Shown: piece by piece, positions 32,401-40,744 of the stretch
Numbering within the stretch: the first letter of the stretch is position 1
How the letters are laid out: every line of letters begins with the position of its first letter
Translations under genes and position numbers: made by a program
NCBI GenBank assembly: GCA_013177825.1
Contig: JABLXX010000008.1
Coordinates: 1-64,000 of the forward strand
DNA: 64,000 nt
From: Syntrophaceae bacterium
GTDB lineage: Bacteria; Desulfobacterota; Syntrophia; Syntrophales; PHBD01
Direction of reading: 5' to 3'
The notes under the pieces: generated by a model
The model's database searches: none
What the model was told of the DNA's origin: nothing
Seen by the model: the letters and a program-made list of their open reading frames with translations, nothing else

Positions 32401-33249
32401 GTGGCCATGCTGCCGGAGGAACTGGCCGTGGAAAACGTCGGCCTCCTCTTTCCCGCCCTGATCCCCGAGAAGGAAGGCGTCTCCCTCCGGCTCCTGAAGA
32501 ACCGGGCGGAGGCCCGGGATCTGCACCTCAAGGGTGTGGAGGCCCTCTACGCGCAGCGTTTCTCCGAGGAGTTGCGGCATCTCAAGAAGGCCCTGGTCCT
32601 GGCAGGTGACATGAAGCTCCGGGCGGAGGCCCTGGGGGGCTTCCGGGAAGTGGAAAGGCTGCTCATGGACAAGGTCCGGCGGGACCTTTTCGCGGTTCCC
32701 GTCCGCTCATCGAAGGAATTCCTGGATCACGGAAACATCGTGCGGTCCCGGATCCTGCCCCGGGGCCAGGAAGTCCTCCAGGCGGTGCGGCCGATCCTCC
32801 AGGCGGCCCATGAAACCCGGAAGGCCCTGCGGACGCTCGAACAGGGTCACCGCTCCAACGCCCCCGCCAAGAGCTATCTCCAGTCCATGGAAGAGGAATT
32901 CCATCGCCTCCTGCCTCCGGATTTCCTGATCCGTTATGACGGGGAGCGCCTCCGGCATATCCTGCGCTATCTGAAGGCCCTGGCGATCCGGGCGGAGCGG
33001 GGACTCCTGCACCTGGAGAAGGCCCTGGCGCGCTCCCGGGAGATCGAAGCGATGCTGGCCCGCTACAGAGCCCTGCAGGACAGCCTGCCGGTCGACTCCT
33101 CGCCGGAGAAGAAGGCGGCCCTGGACGACCTGTACTGGATGATAGAGGAATACAAGGTGTCGCTCTTCGCCCAGGAGCTCAAGACCCCCTACCCGGTTTC
33201 CCACAAGCGTCTGGACGAGAAATTCCGGGAGTTCGAGCGGATGGTGTGA
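29410..33249 (+). CDS. hrpA: ATP-dependent RNA helicase, HrpA family (DEAH box)
   Basis: A 1279-residue DEAH-box helicase, the usual length for bacterial HrpA (about 1300). Motifs in order: Walker A GETGSGKST near residue 60, TQPRRVAAV, VDEAHERSLNIDF (DEAH box) near 153, SATID, then LVFMPREQDI, TNIAETSITIPG and QRKGRCGRVEGG (motif VI), followed by the winged-helix/ratchet region and a long C-terminal domain typical of HrpA. It would unwind structured RNA or ribosome-associated RNA in the cytoplasm. The ATG at 29410 follows GGAGGGAAG by about 12 bases; an earlier in-frame start near 29269 lies inside the divergent gene's 5' end and is unlikely. Single gene. Confidence 0.93.
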   Translation: MDPQAPKQPIDRPKNPPRPVRTPYRDLHYPRALPIVRRRRDIVAAIRDNPVVIITGETGSGKSTQIPKMCIEAGRGRRGLIGCTQPRRVAAVTVAQRIAEELGEEPGGTVAYKIRFEERSGPATRIKMMTDGILLMEAQADPRLSRYDTIIVDEAHERSLNIDFVLGILKNLLLRRRDLKVIITSATIDAEKFSRFYGGAPIIEVSGRLFPVVVRWRPLDKALEEEGELTYIDAAVRNVEELLAEDPRGDILVFMPREQDIREACDLLESRAGGDVLVLPLFARLSWGEQKRIFQSASRRKVVVATNIAETSITIPGIRYVVDTGLARLLQYNPRTRTTSLPVKKVSRSSADQRKGRCGRVEGGVCIRLYDEGSYEERPLFTPPEISRANLAEVILRMLSLNLGKIQSFPFVDPPQPRSIKDGIELLQELGAIASRKKDEREGDDRPYTLTDLGRRMARLPMDPRISRMILEASGLDCVDEVAVIASALSIPDPRERPLEKEDEADRMHAPFRDPSSDFLTMLNIWNAFHRQLESLKTQNRMRKFCKAHFLSYRRMREWRDVYDQIRGILAEGGARQKRGGTDRARTDQSPAGTPEERFAAIHKSILSGYLSNIAVRKEKNIYTATRGREVMLFPGSGLFGRGGAWIVAAEMVETSRLFARTVASIESAWLEELGGELCRFSYADPRWVKDRGEVVATEQVHLFGLVIVPARTVSYGPVDPDEASRIFIREALVEGNVRHPLPFLTHNLELVEEASAVEHKLRRREYLADENDLAQFYEERLSAVYSWPLLKKMIRERGGDAFLRMSEADVFLRRPERDELDAFPDQARIGRLRFPLDYRFDPSGRDDGVTLKIPVQALPALSPGRMEWTVPGLLREKVAALLRGLPKEYRRRLQPMPQAVSIIMESLEESDTPLLTALSRLIHERFGVHVPASVWSVEAVSDHLKLRYLVVDEKGQTIAETRDIRALQAHAAADAESSAFDRMRREWERTGLTSWDVAMLPEELAVENVGLLFPALIPEKEGVSLRLLKNRAEARDLHLKGVEALYAQRFSEELRHLKKALVLAGDMKLRAEALGGFREVERLLMDKVRRDLFAVPVRSSKEFLDHGNIVRSRILPRGQEVLQAVRPILQAAHETRKALRTLEQGHRSNAPAKSYLQSMEEEFHRLLPPDFLIRYDGERLRHILRYLKALAIRAERGLLHLEKALARSREIEAMLARYRALQDSLPVDSSPEKKAALDDLYWMIEEYKVSLFAQELKTPYPVSHKRLDEKFREFERMV

Positions 33250-33279
33250 GGGGCCGCGACCGTTCCCGGAAATCCCTGT

Positions 33280-33309
33280 TTGACTTCACGATTCCCGAAA
33301 CGCTATATA
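33280..33309 (+). promoter_or_regulatory. Probable sigma-70 promoter of the flavoprotein-cytochrome operon
   Basis: TTGACT-N18-TATATA. The transcript would begin near 33316, 73 bases before the ATG. Confidence 0.55.
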
Positions 33310-33388
33310 GTCGCGAACACAATGTTCTTTTCCCCGTCGTCCACGGTTACTCCCATTTCAGACCCACCAACAGGAAAGGAGAAATCAC

Positions 33389-34933
33389 ATGGCGGATCAA
33401 GAGGAAAAGTCCCGGTCTTTAACCAGGCGCAATTTTCTGAAAACAACAGGGGCTACCGCCTTGGCGGGCATGGCTCTGGGTGCTGTTCCGCTCACCGCGG
33501 GAGAGGCCTCCGCCGCGGGCGACGATCTGCCGGCAAAGTGGAATGAAACCGCCGACGTCGTCATCGTGGGCAGCGGATTTGCCGGCCTCTCCGCCGCCAT
33601 CGAAGCGCGGAACGCCGGGGCCGAGGTCCTGGTCATCGAAAAAATGCCCGTACACGGGGGAAATTCGATCATCAACGGCGGGGATTTCGCCGCCGCGGGA
33701 AACAAGCTGCAGAAGGAGCAGGGGGTCAAGGACTCGCCCGACCTCATGTTCAAGGACATGATGAAGGCGGGATCCTACCTGAATCATCCGGAACTGGCCA
33801 GGATGGTGGCCGACCACTCGAACGAGGCGCTCGAGTGGTGCGAAGAGTACGTGGGCGCAAAGTTCGCGCGCCTCAATTTCCACGGCGGCCACTCGGTCAA
33901 ACGTGCTGTCCAGACCGTCAACGCCTCCGGCTCCGAACTGGTCAACAAAATGCTGACGAAGGCCCGGGCACTGGGGATGAAGCTCCAAACCAGGACCAGG
34001 CTGGTGCGGCTTCTGGCCGACAGGGACGGACGGATCGTCGGCATGGAGGTTCGCAGGAATTACCGCTTCCCCGATGAGAAATCGGGCCAGCCGGCATTCA
34101 TCAGGGCACGGAGGGCGGTCGTCCTGGCATCGGGAGGATTTTCCCAGGACGTGGCGCTGCGGCAGGTGCACGATCCCCGGCTGACGGACCGGTTCGACTC
34201 CACGAACCACCCGGGCGCCACGGGGGAAGCGCTCCTGGCGGCCTGCCGGGCCGGGGCCATGGACGTCCAGATGGACTGGATCCAGCTTGGCCCCTGGACC
34301 AGCCCGGACGAAAAGGGATTCGGGTATGTGCCCCTGTTCTGTGAGCGCCTCGTCGGTTACGGGCTCATGGTCGATCCCAAAACGGGAAAGCGTTTCTTCA
34401 AGGAGACGGGAAACCGGAAGGAGCGGGCCGACGCGATCATCCTCATCGGTCACCCGGTCCTCATCCTCGGCGATTCCTACGCCGTGCCCAAGCAGGTTTT
34501 TCCCAACGCCCTGGCAAAGGGAATGGAAGCGGGCGCCATCCGGAAATTCGACACCCTGGAGGCGCTGGCGAAGGGATACGGCATGTCCGTCGCCGACTTC
34601 CAGGCACAGGTCGCCCGCTGGAACGCCTTTGTCGAAAAGAAGAAGGACGATGACCTGGACTGCATGATCTTCCCCGACGCCAGACCCACCGTCACCCCGC
34701 CCTTCTACGCCGCCCGGCTGTGGCCCCGGGTCCACCACACCATGGGCGGGCTCGTGATCAACACGGACGCCCGGGTCATCGGCTTCGACATGAAGCCCGT
34801 CAAGGGGCTTTTCGCGGCCGGGGAAGTAACCGGCGGCGTGCACGGTGCCGTGCGTCTCGGCAGCGTAGCCATGGCTGACTGCGTCGTTTTCGGACGCCTC
34901 GCCGGACGGAATGCAGCGAAAGAAAAAGCCTGA
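33389..34933 (+). CDS. TAT-exported flavoprotein of the fumarate reductase/flavocytochrome c family
   Basis: A 514-residue periplasmic FAD enzyme. A twin-arginine signal (SRSLTRRNFLKTTGATALAG, Arg13-Arg14) ends near residue 43 (ASA-AG). The FAD motif is ADVVIVGSGFAGLSAAIEARNAGAEVLVIEKMPVHGGNS, and the family active-site end reads RVHHTMGGLVINTDARVIG with GLFAAGEVTGGVHGAVRLG. In Shewanella the homologous flavin domain is fused to a tetrahaem domain; here the haems are on the next gene. It likely reduces fumarate, methacrylate, urocanate or another enoate; the substrate arginine was not pinned down. AAAGGAG precedes the ATG. It is 53 bases upstream of the cytochrome gene, sharing its promoter. 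Confidence 0.87.
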   Translation: MADQEEKSRSLTRRNFLKTTGATALAGMALGAVPLTAGEASAAGDDLPAKWNETADVVIVGSGFAGLSAAIEARNAGAEVLVIEKMPVHGGNSIINGGDFAAAGNKLQKEQGVKDSPDLMFKDMMKAGSYLNHPELARMVADHSNEALEWCEEYVGAKFARLNFHGGHSVKRAVQTVNASGSELVNKMLTKARALGMKLQTRTRLVRLLADRDGRIVGMEVRRNYRFPDEKSGQPAFIRARRAVVLASGGFSQDVALRQVHDPRLTDRFDSTNHPGATGEALLAACRAGAMDVQMDWIQLGPWTSPDEKGFGYVPLFCERLVGYGLMVDPKTGKRFFKETGNRKERADAIILIGHPVLILGDSYAVPKQVFPNALAKGMEAGAIRKFDTLEALAKGYGMSVADFQAQVARWNAFVEKKKDDDLDCMIFPDARPTVTPPFYAARLWPRVHHTMGGLVINTDARVIGFDMKPVKGLFAAGEVTGGVHGAVRLGSVAMADCVVFGRLAGRNAAKEKA

Positions 34934-34986
34934 ATTCGGATCACGACGGGCTGACAAAAAGTGAAGTGAATTTTTGGAGGTAGGAG

Positions 34987-35511
34987 ATGTCTTTAAAAGA
35001 AAAACGAAGGAACAGGAGGTTGATCATCCTCGCCGCTTTCTGCCTGCTTCTCCTGATCGCGGCCGTTCAGGCCGTCTCGGCGGCACCTAAACAGGTACCA
35101 ACGGCAAAGGCGGGGGATTGTGCGGCTTGCCACGGACAGGACAAGGTCCTCCCCGAGAGCCATCCCGCCGTCTCGGAGATGAAATGGAAGGAATGCCAGG
35201 CCTGTCACGCGGAAGGGAAAATGTCGCTCGTAGGCAAGATGCCCGGCAGCCATCGCCACCAGCTTTCCGGGATCAACTGCGCGGCCTGCCACGGAAAGGG
35301 AACACCAGAGCCCCTGGCCATGGACAAGTGTGTTTCCTGCCACGGCCCCACGGCCAAACTGGCGGAAAAGACGGCCCAGGTGAAGCCCTCGAACCCCCAC
35401 ACCTCGCCCCACTACGGGACGGAGCTGGACTGCACCCTGTGCCATAAGCAGCACGCCAAAAACGAGAACTACTGCGCCCAGTGCCACAAGTTCGACTTCA
35501 AGGTACCCTGA
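34987..35511 (+). CDS. Six-haem periplasmic cytochrome c (c3/c7-like)
   Basis: A 174-residue protein with a Sec signal peptide or N-terminal anchor (residues 1-32, LIILAAFCLLLLIAAVQAVSA) and six CxxCH haem sites: CAACH, CQACH, CAACH, CVSCH, CTLCH and CAQCH. Single histidines between them (SHPAV, SHRHQ, NPHTSPHYG) can give bis-His ligation. GGAGGTAGGAG precedes the ATG. Position after the TAT flavoprotein shows it is the electron donor to that enzyme, taking electrons from the quinone pool or other cytochromes. A bidirectional terminator follows. Confidence 0.92.
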   Translation: MSLKEKRRNRRLIILAAFCLLLLIAAVQAVSAAPKQVPTAKAGDCAACHGQDKVLPESHPAVSEMKWKECQACHAEGKMSLVGKMPGSHRHQLSGINCAACHGKGTPEPLAMDKCVSCHGPTAKLAEKTAQVKPSNPHTSPHYGTELDCTLCHKQHAKNENYCAQCHKFDFKVP

Positions 35512-35558
35512 TGAATCGTAACAGTCACCCGGCGTGACGGCAACCGTCCCCGCCATGC

Positions 35559-35597
35559 AAAAGGGCCGCCCCCCGGTCAGGAGGGCGGCCCTTTTTT
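35559..35597. terminator. Bidirectional terminator between cytochrome and transporter genes
   Basis: AAAAGGGCCGCCC pairs with GGGCGGCCCTTTT, with A and T runs on both flanks, so it can stop transcripts from both the plus-strand cytochrome gene and the minus-strand atoE-like gene. Confidence 0.88.
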
Positions 35598-35623
35598 GAT
35601 GTGTTTTGCTGTTCTTCAGCCGT

Positions 35624-37009
35624 TTAGAAGATCTGCGGCAGAATGAAGAACGACAGGGACATGACGATGAACATCCAGAGCCAGCCGATGAAGGTGTAGG
35701 GGAGGATGTCCTTGAACTTGAGCCGGAAGGCGCCCAGGATGGGCAGCGCCCAGAACGGCTGGATCATGTTCACCCAGAGGCTGCCTGCCGTGTAGGCGTT
35801 CAGCACATCGCCGTAAGCGACGCCCAGGTTCTTGGCGGCCGGCAGGATGTAGGGGGCCTCGATGACGAACTTGGATCCCGCGGAGGGGACGAAGAAGTCG
35901 ACGATACCCGTGTAAATGAAGACAATCCAGGTGAAAGTCGTGGGCGTCGAGATGTCGATGAAGAACCTCGTGATGATCTCGGCCAGGCCCGAGAAGCTGA
36001 TCATGCCGAAGATGCCCGCGTAGAGGGGGAACTGGATAATGACGCCGTACACCGTGGCGGTGCCGCGCTGAACCGACTCGATGAAGCTCTTGGAGTTTCC
36101 GTGGAGAATGAAGCCGATCATGAGCAGCAGGAAGTTCAGCGTGTTGAGGTCCAGGGCGGCGATTCCCTTCATCCCGAATAGCTTGGCGCACCCGAACACG
36201 CCGGCGGCACCGATCAGGATGGGCAGAACGAATGAGCGGTCCAGGCGTTCCGCCGGAGGCAGGCTTTTCTTGTCCACCGGCGGCTCGGGAGGTGGAACGA
36301 AGATCGCCGCCGTGGCGTCGTCGACTTCCACGGCGTGCTCTTTCTTCGGCGCGATGGCCAGAAGGATGATCGGGATGGTTACGAGGAGCACCAGGTTCGT
36401 CACGAGCAGCTTGATGTTGAACGTCGACTGGCTGAGCGGAATGACGCCGGCGACCTTCTCCATGAAGTTGCCCGGTGTTGCCATCAGTAGCTGCGCCGCC
36501 TGCGAGGGGCCGTTCGACATCAGCGCCGTGACGTAAGAGATGGCGGCGATGAAGGGATAGTGAATCCCCAGCCCCCTCTTCTTGACGGCGATGGCCCGCC
36601 CCATGATGATGGCGGCCATCAGGCCGATTCCCCAGTGGAACCACATGAGCACGCACATGAAGATGGAGTAGAACATGATCGTCTGGGTCTTGGTCTTGGG
36701 GATGTCGACCATCTTCAGCAGGGCAGCCTTGATGTACTTGGAATCGCCGACGATGAATCCCGTGATCATCAGGAGGCACATCTGCATGGCGAAGGTGAGG
36801 AGGATCCAGAAGCCCTTCATCCAGTCTCCGACGAGCTGCCCGGGACCGTGGGTCGTGAGACCCCAGCCGGCCAGGAAGACGATCACCGTCAGGATCAGGG
36901 CGAAGACCAGGGCGTCCGGCACCCACCGGAAGGCCCATTGCGCAAAGCCTTCGGTGAACCGGGAAAGAAACGTTTCGCTGTTATTGTTGTTGACCTTTTT
37001 TTTACTCAT
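35624..37009 (-). CDS. atoE: Short-chain fatty acid transporter, AtoE family
   Basis: A 461-residue inner-membrane permease of the AtoE (short-chain fatty acid uptake) family, with about ten or more hydrophobic helices. Family-like segments are RFTEGFAQWAFRWVPDALVFALILTVI at the start, MWFHWGIGLMAAIIMGRAIA, TALMSNGPSQAAQLLMATPGN and FFVPSAGSKFVIEAPYILPAAK, and the end FIGWLWMFIVMSLSFFILPQIF. Start 37009 (MSKKKVNNNN) is chosen because AGGAG precedes it and the sigma-54 promoter at 37064-37079 lies just upstream; a longer reading to 37195 crosses that promoter. It follows atoC on the same strand and is the obvious target of the AtoS/AtoC-like pair. It would import butyrate or similar acids. Confidence 0.9.
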   Translation of the reverse strand: MSKKKVNNNNSETFLSRFTEGFAQWAFRWVPDALVFALILTVIVFLAGWGLTTHGPGQLVGDWMKGFWILLTFAMQMCLLMITGFIVGDSKYIKAALLKMVDIPKTKTQTIMFYSIFMCVLMWFHWGIGLMAAIIMGRAIAVKKRGLGIHYPFIAAISYVTALMSNGPSQAAQLLMATPGNFMEKVAGVIPLSQSTFNIKLLVTNLVLLVTIPIILLAIAPKKEHAVEVDDATAAIFVPPPEPPVDKKSLPPAERLDRSFVLPILIGAAGVFGCAKLFGMKGIAALDLNTLNFLLLMIGFILHGNSKSFIESVQRGTATVYGVIIQFPLYAGIFGMISFSGLAEIITRFFIDISTPTTFTWIVFIYTGIVDFFVPSAGSKFVIEAPYILPAAKNLGVAYGDVLNAYTAGSLWVNMIQPFWALPILGAFRLKFKDILPYTFIGWLWMFIVMSLSFFILPQIF

Positions 37010-37063
37010 GCACTTGCTCTCCTTTCGTTGAGTCTGGACGGACCACTGCGACCATTCGAAGAG

Positions 37064-37079
37064 AGCAACGGGCATGCCA
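37064..37079 (-). promoter_or_regulatory. Sigma-54 (-24/-12) promoter of atoE
   Basis: Minus-strand TGGCATGCCCGTTGCT matches TGGCACG-N4-TTGCT with a single mismatch and exact spacing. Start near 37053, 44 bases before the ATG. Confidence 0.78.
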
Positions 37080-37177
37080 TCCGGAGAGGATGGGAAGAAT
37101 TTCTGTAGGGCGCCGTATATACTGAAAATACCGAAGCCGAGGCGGATGGTTTTCCGGAGGAAAGACAGGGGCGGGGT

Positions 37178-37212
37178 GTGCGCTTTTTTGCGCACTGCGC
37201 AAATGTTTGCGC
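37178..37212. promoter_or_regulatory. Activator-binding cluster upstream of atoE
   Basis: Three nested perfect inverted repeats sharing half-sites: GTGCGC-N6-GCGCAC (37178-37195), TTTGCGCA-C-TGCGCAAA (37188-37204 region) and GCGCAAA-TG-TTTGCGC (37197-37212). They lie 125-159 bases upstream of the predicted atoE start, and run into the atoC stop codon. Position and symmetry fit binding sites for the AtoC-like activator. Confidence 0.65.
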
Positions 37213-38585
37213 TACGAAATATCGTATTCCTGAAGTTTGTACAGAAGCGACCGCCGGCTGATGCCCAGCTCGCGGGCCGTCCGAACCCGGTTTTCCTGGT
37301 TTCGCTCGAGGGCCTGGAGAATCGCCTGGCGCTCGAATTCCTTGACCATTTCCTTTAACGGGCGCTGGCTTTCCGCGGTCTCCTGGGCTTCCGTCTCATG
37401 TCCGTCCCGACGCTCCCCGCCAAGAACATGCCTTGGCAGGTCCTCGGAGAGGATCACGCTGCCGGTGCCCATGATCACGGCGCTTTCCACGGCATTTGCC
37501 AGCTCCCGCACGTTGCCGGGCCAGCCATATCCCATGAGGACCTGGTAGGCGTCGTCGTCGAAGCTCAGGATATCCCTGTTGTTTTCCGCTGCGAACCGCT
37601 GCAGGAAATGGTCCGCCAGCAGGCGGATGTCCTCGGGGCGCTCGCGGAGGGGCGGGACATGAAGGCTCACGACGTTGACCCGGTAATACAGGTCCTGCCG
37701 GAATGTGCCGGCCCGCACCATGCTTTCCAGATCCCGATTGGTGGCTACAATGACGCGGACGTCCGTCCGGATGGTCTCGTTGGAGCCGATCCGCTCGAAT
37801 TCACGCTCCTGAAGGACGCGAAGCAGTTTCACCTGCAGATTCGGGCTGATGTCCGCAATTTCGTCAAGGAAGATCGTTCCGCCGCCGGCCTGCTCGAACC
37901 GGCCGCGCCGCCGGGCGATGGCTCCGGTGAAGGCCCCCTTTTCGTGGCCGAAAAACTCGCTCTCCAGGAGCCCTTCCGGGATGGCCCCGCAGTTGATCTT
38001 GACGAACGGTCCGCTCTTGCGCTTGCTGTTATAGTGAATGGCCGAAGCGATCAGTTCCTTTCCTGACCCGCTTTCTCCGGTGATCAGAACGCTGGCGTTG
38101 CTGCCGGCGATGCGGGTGACCGTCAGGCAGAGATCCTTCATTTTCGGGTTGTCCGTCAGGATGCGATCCAGTCGGTAAGTCGCAAGCAGTTCGCGATGCA
38201 GCAGGTTGATATCGTTGCGCATCTGCCGCATCTGGAGCGCCCGCTCCACCAGGAGCAGGATCTCGTCGATGTCAAAGGGCTTGATGACGTAGTCGAAGGC
38301 CCCCAGCTTCATGGCCTTCACGGCCGTTTCGACTGCGGCATAGGCCGTCATCAGGATCACCGCGGCGCCGCGGCGCATCCGGGAGATCTCCTCCAGGGCC
38401 TGCAGGCCGTCCATCTCGGGCATGCGGATGTCCATGATGACGATGTCCGGCGAGGTGTTGCGGAAGGCGTCGAGTCCCGTCAGGCCGTTGTCCGCGCAGG
38501 TTACGTCATACCCCTCCTTTCCAAGAACGACCGAAAGAAGCTTCCGCACGCTTTCATCGTCATCGACAACCAGGATCCGGCTCAT
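37212..38585 (-). CDS. atoC: Sigma-54-dependent response regulator, AtoC-like
   Basis: A 457-residue activator: receiver domain with phospho-acceptor Asp52 (VIMDIRMPEMDG), AAA+ domain with Walker A GESGSGKE (170-177), GAFTGA loop (217-222) and TIFLDEIADISP, and a Fis-type helix-turn-helix at the end (NRVRTARELGISRRSLLYKLQEY). Its ATG overlaps the stop of the kinase gene by four bases. Naming as AtoC rests on context: kinase upstream, short-chain fatty acid transporter downstream with a sigma-54 promoter and palindromic sites. Confidence 0.9.
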   Translation of the reverse strand: MSRILVVDDDESVRKLLSVVLGKEGYDVTCADNGLTGLDAFRNTSPDIVIMDIRMPEMDGLQALEEISRMRRGAAVILMTAYAAVETAVKAMKLGAFDYVIKPFDIDEILLLVERALQMRQMRNDINLLHRELLATYRLDRILTDNPKMKDLCLTVTRIAGSNASVLITGESGSGKELIASAIHYNSKRKSGPFVKINCGAIPEGLLESEFFGHEKGAFTGAIARRRGRFEQAGGGTIFLDEIADISPNLQVKLLRVLQEREFERIGSNETIRTDVRVIVATNRDLESMVRAGTFRQDLYYRVNVVSLHVPPLRERPEDIRLLADHFLQRFAAENNRDILSFDDDAYQVLMGYGWPGNVRELANAVESAVIMGTGSVILSEDLPRHVLGGERRDGHETEAQETAESQRPLKEMVKEFERQAILQALERNQENRVRTARELGISRRSLLYKLQEYDIS

Positions 38586-40447
38586 GCTTCTTGTGTTTCC
38601 TCCATATCGGAAGGTGCTCCGGGCAGTTGGATCGTCACGGTCGTCCCCTTCCCCAGTTCGCTCTCGATCCCGATCACGCCGTTGTGCCCGCTGATGATTC
38701 GATTCACTACTGCAAGACCCAGGCCGGTTCCGGCCGGTTTGGTGGAAAAAAACGGATCGAAGATCTTTTCGAGATGCTGCGTTGCAATCCCCGCTCCGTT
38801 ATCCGCCACTTCGATGACCAGCTTCCCGGACGTCTCCATCGACGTCCGGATGAGGATCCTGCCCCCCGAGCTCATGGCCTGGCCGGAGTTGATCAGGAGG
38901 TTCAGCAGGACCTGCTTGAGCTGTTCCCCGTCGGCCCGGATCATGGGCAGCTCCGGATCCAGTTCAAGCTCGATCTCGACGTTCTGTTTCGCTGCCCGGT
39001 TCCTGATCAGCCGCATGGTTTCCCCGATCAGGTCGTTTACCTGTACGGGTCCGTACTGGGGCGGAGAAGGCTTGGCGAACTTCAGAAGCTCGCCGATGGT
39101 CCGGTTCAGGCCGTCCACCTGGCGGATGATGAGGGGGCCGTATTCCATGAGCTCCTCCGGATCGCGGCTCTTCTGGAGGTACTGGACGAATCCGCGGATG
39201 GACGTCAGGGGATTCCGGATGTCATGGGCGATTCCGGCCACCAGCTCGCCCAGGGCCGCCAGCCGGTCGGCCCGCATGACCTGCTTCTGCAGTTGCCTGG
39301 TCTCGCTGATGTCCTTGAAGACCGCCACGGCGCCAATGATGTTGCCGCTCCCGTCACGGAGGAGGCTCGTACTGGTACTTACGAACAAGGTCTTGTCATG
39401 AAGGGGGACATCGATGTTCACGCTAACGTATTCATTGCCGTTTTTCAACGTATCGAGGAGGAAGCTCGTGAAATTGGCTTCCCGGTCGAGGAGCGATTCG
39501 TAAGGACGGCCGATCGCCCTTTCCGGGGTGACGCCCATGATTTCCTGTCCGGCTGGATTGATGGACGTGATGTTGCCGTCGACGTCCACGGTGATCACTC
39601 CGTCGGCGATGCTCCAGAGGATGTTTTCGGTCAGCGAGCGGGCGTCGATGAGCGCCCTGGCCATTTCGTTCACGGCGCTGCTGATCTCGCCCATTTCGCC
39701 TTTCAGCTGCCGGATCGGTTTCCGCAGATCCAGTTTCATGCGGTTCAGGCCGAACTTGATGATGCCGATGTCCCTGGTCAGGCGCTGGGCCATGAAGAAG
39801 CTCAGGGCCAAGCTAAGGACCAGTCCGAAGGACACGACGACGATCAGGGCCCGGTCCATGGCCAGCGCCTGTTTCTCGACCGCCGCCGTAAACTCGTTGG
39901 CCCAGATGTAGCCCATCACCCGCCCTTCCCGGATGACGGGCCACATGGCGTTCATGATGTGCCCGCGGGCCATCGGTCCGGTCTCGATGGCCGGCTGCCC
40001 CTTGGCCATGACCTGCCAGCCGGGATGGTCCACCGGCAGGATCTCGCCGACCTTGCTGCCATATTCCTGACTGGGGCCATACGTGATGGCGGCATTCAGC
40101 TCCATGTCGTAGTAGCCGACGCCGACCCCCGGATTGGCTTCGGCGATCCGGTCGGTGAAATCGCGCAGGCGCTCGTTGAGAAAGCGGATCTTTGCAATCC
40201 GGTCCCCGGGGTCTCCCCGGTATTCTTTCATGATCGTCCCGAAATCGCTCCCCAGGTAGCTGTCCATGATTTTTGTCAGGCCGAAGAGCTTTGCCGTCTT
40301 CTCTTCGAGCAGGGCCTGGCGGCCCTTCCGTTCCAGGACGTAACCGGTCGAGATGATGGGGATGCTGATGGCGATCGCCAACACCAGAAACAGTCTTCCA
40401 CGCAGGGTCGCTGGAAGAATGCCGGTCGGGAATTTCGGTTTCCTCAT
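38582..40447 (-). CDS. atoS: Membrane sensor histidine kinase, AtoS-like
   Basis: A 621-residue kinase. Two membrane helices (about residues 19-36 and 205-227) enclose a periplasmic sensor domain of about 165 residues; then HAMP-like linker, PAS domain (ENILWSIADGVITVDVDGNITSINPAGQEIMGV), dimerisation domain with GIAHDIRNPLTSI and HATPase domain (NLLINSGQAM, DNGAGI, GTGLGLAV). Start 40447 is supported by the strong promoter at 40508-40536, which would lie inside a longer reading to 40558. It likely senses an external carboxylic acid or a related signal and controls AtoC and AtoE. Confidence 0.9.
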   Translation of the reverse strand: MRKPKFPTGILPATLRGRLFLVLAIAISIPIISTGYVLERKGRQALLEEKTAKLFGLTKIMDSYLGSDFGTIMKEYRGDPGDRIAKIRFLNERLRDFTDRIAEANPGVGVGYYDMELNAAITYGPSQEYGSKVGEILPVDHPGWQVMAKGQPAIETGPMARGHIMNAMWPVIREGRVMGYIWANEFTAAVEKQALAMDRALIVVVSFGLVLSLALSFFMAQRLTRDIGIIKFGLNRMKLDLRKPIRQLKGEMGEISSAVNEMARALIDARSLTENILWSIADGVITVDVDGNITSINPAGQEIMGVTPERAIGRPYESLLDREANFTSFLLDTLKNGNEYVSVNIDVPLHDKTLFVSTSTSLLRDGSGNIIGAVAVFKDISETRQLQKQVMRADRLAALGELVAGIAHDIRNPLTSIRGFVQYLQKSRDPEELMEYGPLIIRQVDGLNRTIGELLKFAKPSPPQYGPVQVNDLIGETMRLIRNRAAKQNVEIELELDPELPMIRADGEQLKQVLLNLLINSGQAMSSGGRILIRTSMETSGKLVIEVADNGAGIATQHLEKIFDPFFSTKPAGTGLGLAVVNRIISGHNGVIGIESELGKGTTVTIQLPGAPSDMEETQEA

Positions 40448-40507
40448 GAAACGGATGGCCTCCCCTTCCCCGAAGGGAGAGTACGGAATTCCTCTTCGGG
40501 CGGCGGA

Positions 40508-40536
40508 AATATAGGAAAGTCGCCTGGTCGTGTCAA
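40508..40536 (-). promoter_or_regulatory. Sigma-70 promoter of atoS-atoC
   Basis: Minus-strand TTGACA-N17-TATATT, nearly consensus. Start near 40501, 54 bases before the chosen atoS ATG. Confidence 0.75.
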
Positions 40537-40744
40537 TCTTCCCGAGCAATATGCTCAACCTTACCTTGAACGAAAGGCGGCCCCCGGTCTCCCGAAATCG
40601 GGAGCGGGAATGCGCGTTCGTGTCACGTCGACCGCGGAAGGATGAGGAGTGTATGAGCAGGCGGGCTTTCGGCCTGCCGGACGCGCGAGCGACTGCCTGG
40701 ATTGTCGGCGGATGGATGGTATCTGCGGCGGGAGCCGTCAGTGC
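40537..40744. other. Gap upstream of atoS
   Basis: About 200 bases without a convincing gene on either strand, ending at the stop of the small hypothetical at 40745. A short inverted repeat GGTCTCCCGAAATCGGGAGC at about 40586-40605 is the only structure noticed; no T-tract follows it. Confidence 0.4.

Noticed and set aside
38591-40645. 684-codon plus-strand frame opposite the atoS-like gene
   Set aside because: Antisense shadow; the kinase reading has all expected motifs.
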